From the NCBI GenBank assembly GCA_963808455.1, contig CAWEHT010000076.1, positions 1 to 6,545 on the forward strand: 6,545 bases of DNA, given 5' to 3'. The notes beneath the pieces are model-generated. The model had not been told where the DNA came from and did not search any database. It worked only from the letters and a program-made list of their open reading frames with translations. Each line of letters begins with the position of its first letter. The first letter of the stretch is position 1. This DNA comes from CAWEHT01 sp963808455. Lineage in GTDB: Bacteria; Chloroflexota; Anaerolineae; CG2-30-64-16. A program made the position numbers and the translations under genes. This document shows, piece after piece, positions 5,593 through 6,545 of this stretch.

Positions 5593-6315
5593 TCAGCGCG
5601 CCTGTTGTGCTTCGTGCAGCACAGGCATCGTTACCGGAATACCCGGGCGGCTGAGCTCATCGCTGGCGATCAGGCCATCCTTGATGCGTACGATACGGTC
5701 GCATTGCTCTGCGATGTCGGGGTCGTGCGTCACCATCACCACGGTCAGGCCCTGATCGTGCATTTCGCGGAAAATCTCCATGATTTCCGCGCCGGACTTC
5801 GAATCCAGGTTGCCGGTCGGCTCGTCCGCCAGAATAATGGATGGGTTGTTGACAAGCGCTCGCGCGATCGCCACGCGCTGCTGCTGCCCGCCAGATAGCT
5901 CGTTGGGGCGGTGATTGATGCGCTGTCCCAGGCCAACACGCTCCAGCACAGCCACTGCCCGCGCCCGCCTGTCCTTGACCCCCGCGTAGACTAGAGGCAA
6001 TTCCACGTTGGCCACTGCCGACGTGCGTGACAGCAAGTTAAAGCCCTGAAAGACAAAGCCAATCTTGCGGTTGCGCACAGCTGCCAGTTGATCGTCGTTC
6101 ATGCGCGCCACTTCGATGTCATCCAGCCGGTACGAGCCGCTGGTAGGCTGGTCGAGGCAACCGACTATGTTCATCAGGGTGGATTTGCCAGACCCCGAGG
6201 GCCCTATGATAGCCACCCATTCCCCGTCGTCAACGTTCAGGCTAACGCCATTCAACGCCCGGACCTCCATCTCGCCCATCCGGTAGACTTTGGTGGCGTC
6301 TTGAATCTCTATCAC
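5593..6315 (-). CDS. ABC transporter ATP-binding protein, MacB/LolD family
   Basis: Full-length 240-residue nucleotide-binding subunit that powers an export or lipoprotein/peptide-type ABC transporter at the inner face of the cytoplasmic membrane. All motifs are intact: Walker A GPSGSGKST (38-46), Q-loop Gln90 in FVFQGFNLL, signature LSGGQQQR (140-147), Walker B ILADEP (161-166) with Glu165, D-loop NLDS (169-172) and switch His197 in MVTHD. The features GCLDQPTSGSY and LLSRTSAVANVELPL are typical of the MacB/LolD/FtsE-like group. The start is GTG at 6315-6313, giving MIEIQDATKVYRMG, supported by GGAGG on the minus strand (6325-6321) with 5 bases of spacing. No permease or membrane-fusion gene is in the window; partners would lie beyond 6545 or elsewhere. 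It is convergent with the secreted-protein genes and ends 20-odd bases from the shared hairpin, so a functional link with them is not shown by the arrangement. Substrate cannot be told from the ATPase alone. Confidence 0.95.
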   Translation of the reverse strand: MIEIQDATKVYRMGEMEVRALNGVSLNVDDGEWVAIIGPSGSGKSTLMNIVGCLDQPTSGSYRLDDIEVARMNDDQLAAVRNRKIGFVFQGFNLLSRTSAVANVELPLVYAGVKDRRARAVAVLERVGLGQRINHRPNELSGGQQQRVAIARALVNNPSIILADEPTGNLDSKSGAEIMEIFREMHDQGLTVVMVTHDPDIAEQCDRIVRIKDGLIASDELSRPGIPVTMPVLHEAQQAR

Positions 6316-6545
6316 AGTATCCTCCGAGATTGCATCTGCCAGAATGACTGGCGCGAAACGGGCCGCGAATCGGTCCTGGGCAGTCCTCCGTCGGAACGAT
6401 CGCAGCCCGCTGCACTCTCGAAGTATAGTGTAATGTGGTAAAGAAGTGATGAAGGCAGCGTTGGCATCCGGTTAGCTTTCGTCGCAGGGTCCACAACCGA
6501 AACCCAACGCCCCCTTCATCAAGCTTTCACAGCCAGCTGTTAGAT
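6316..6545 (-). promoter_or_regulatory. Upstream region of the ABC gene with a possible -10 box
   Basis: No gene is supported in these 230 bases; short frames present lack ribosome sites and family features. On the minus strand TATACT (6427-6422) is a good -10 match but has no clear -35 partner at 16-18 bases. If used, the leader would be about 100 bases. A separate promoter would mean the ABC gene is the first gene of its transcript, with no permease ahead of it in the same operon. Confidence 0.3.

Noticed and set aside
6495..6508. 14-mer AACCGAAACCCAAC repeated at 1151-1164 and 6495-6508
   Set aside because: An exact repeat of this length has a fair chance of occurring in 6.5 kb, the flanks do not match, and no mobile element or attachment-site context is seen.

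Overview
The window has two unlike parts. Positions 1 to about 706 are AT-richer and patchy: an unidentified open frame running off the left edge, a cloning-linker-like EcoRI/EagI motif (342-353), a scrap of a KdpB potassium-pump gene with no matching flanks (508-660), an 11-base G run, a 20-base T run, and a NheI/FseI-type palindrome cluster (702-716). The pieces do not continue one another. This stretch is best read as chimeric or artefactual sequence (assembly join, library linker or contamination), not as a coherent locus.

From about 707 onward the DNA is GC-rich and bacterial. The Ala/Thr/Pro-rich linkers of the exported proteins, together with a PDZ/S16 (Lon-like) protease tail and a MacB/LolD-type ATPase, would suit a member of the Chloroflexota. 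That is an impression from style, not a proven assignment.

Layout of the bacterial part: the C-terminal end of a Lon-like serine protease (707-1075), cut off at the join; a 294-base intergenic region holding three octamers at exact 11-base spacing next to a -10-like box (1170-1210), resembling an OmpR/PhoB-type (Pho-box-like) promoter; three tandem + strand genes for secreted paralogous proteins (1370-2356, 2600-3687, 3784-5464); a strong 19-bp hairpin terminator (5519-5572); and a convergent minus-strand ABC transporter ATPase (5593-6315, GTG start).

The three secreted proteins are the main interest. Each has a signal peptide, then units of about 105-145 residues sharing one pattern: W-Y/F-A-F-x-Y-x-G-D-x-S-Q, then F-T-V-W-T-P, then W-S-G-S/N-F, then G-T-Y-Y-V-V-V, ending in T-G-S/T-G-V. 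Two unit types occur: A (first unit of genes 1 and 2) and B (second unit of genes 1 and 2, all three units of gene 3). B units carry a length-variable loop that usually contains a Cys pair. The pattern looks like a small beta-sandwich, possibly related to the bacterial pre-peptidase C-terminal (PPC) fold; no enzymatic motif or surface anchor is visible. Gene 3 appears to have lost the A unit and gained B units by a recent 540-base (180-codon) tandem duplication.

Genes 2 and 3 each carry one single-base frameshift (a deletion near 3050-3052 and an extra A at 4591/4592). Both lie inside well-conserved repeats, so sequencing error is the simplest explanation, in line with the poor quality of the left end. 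If the frames are restored, the proteins are about 328, 362 and 559 residues.
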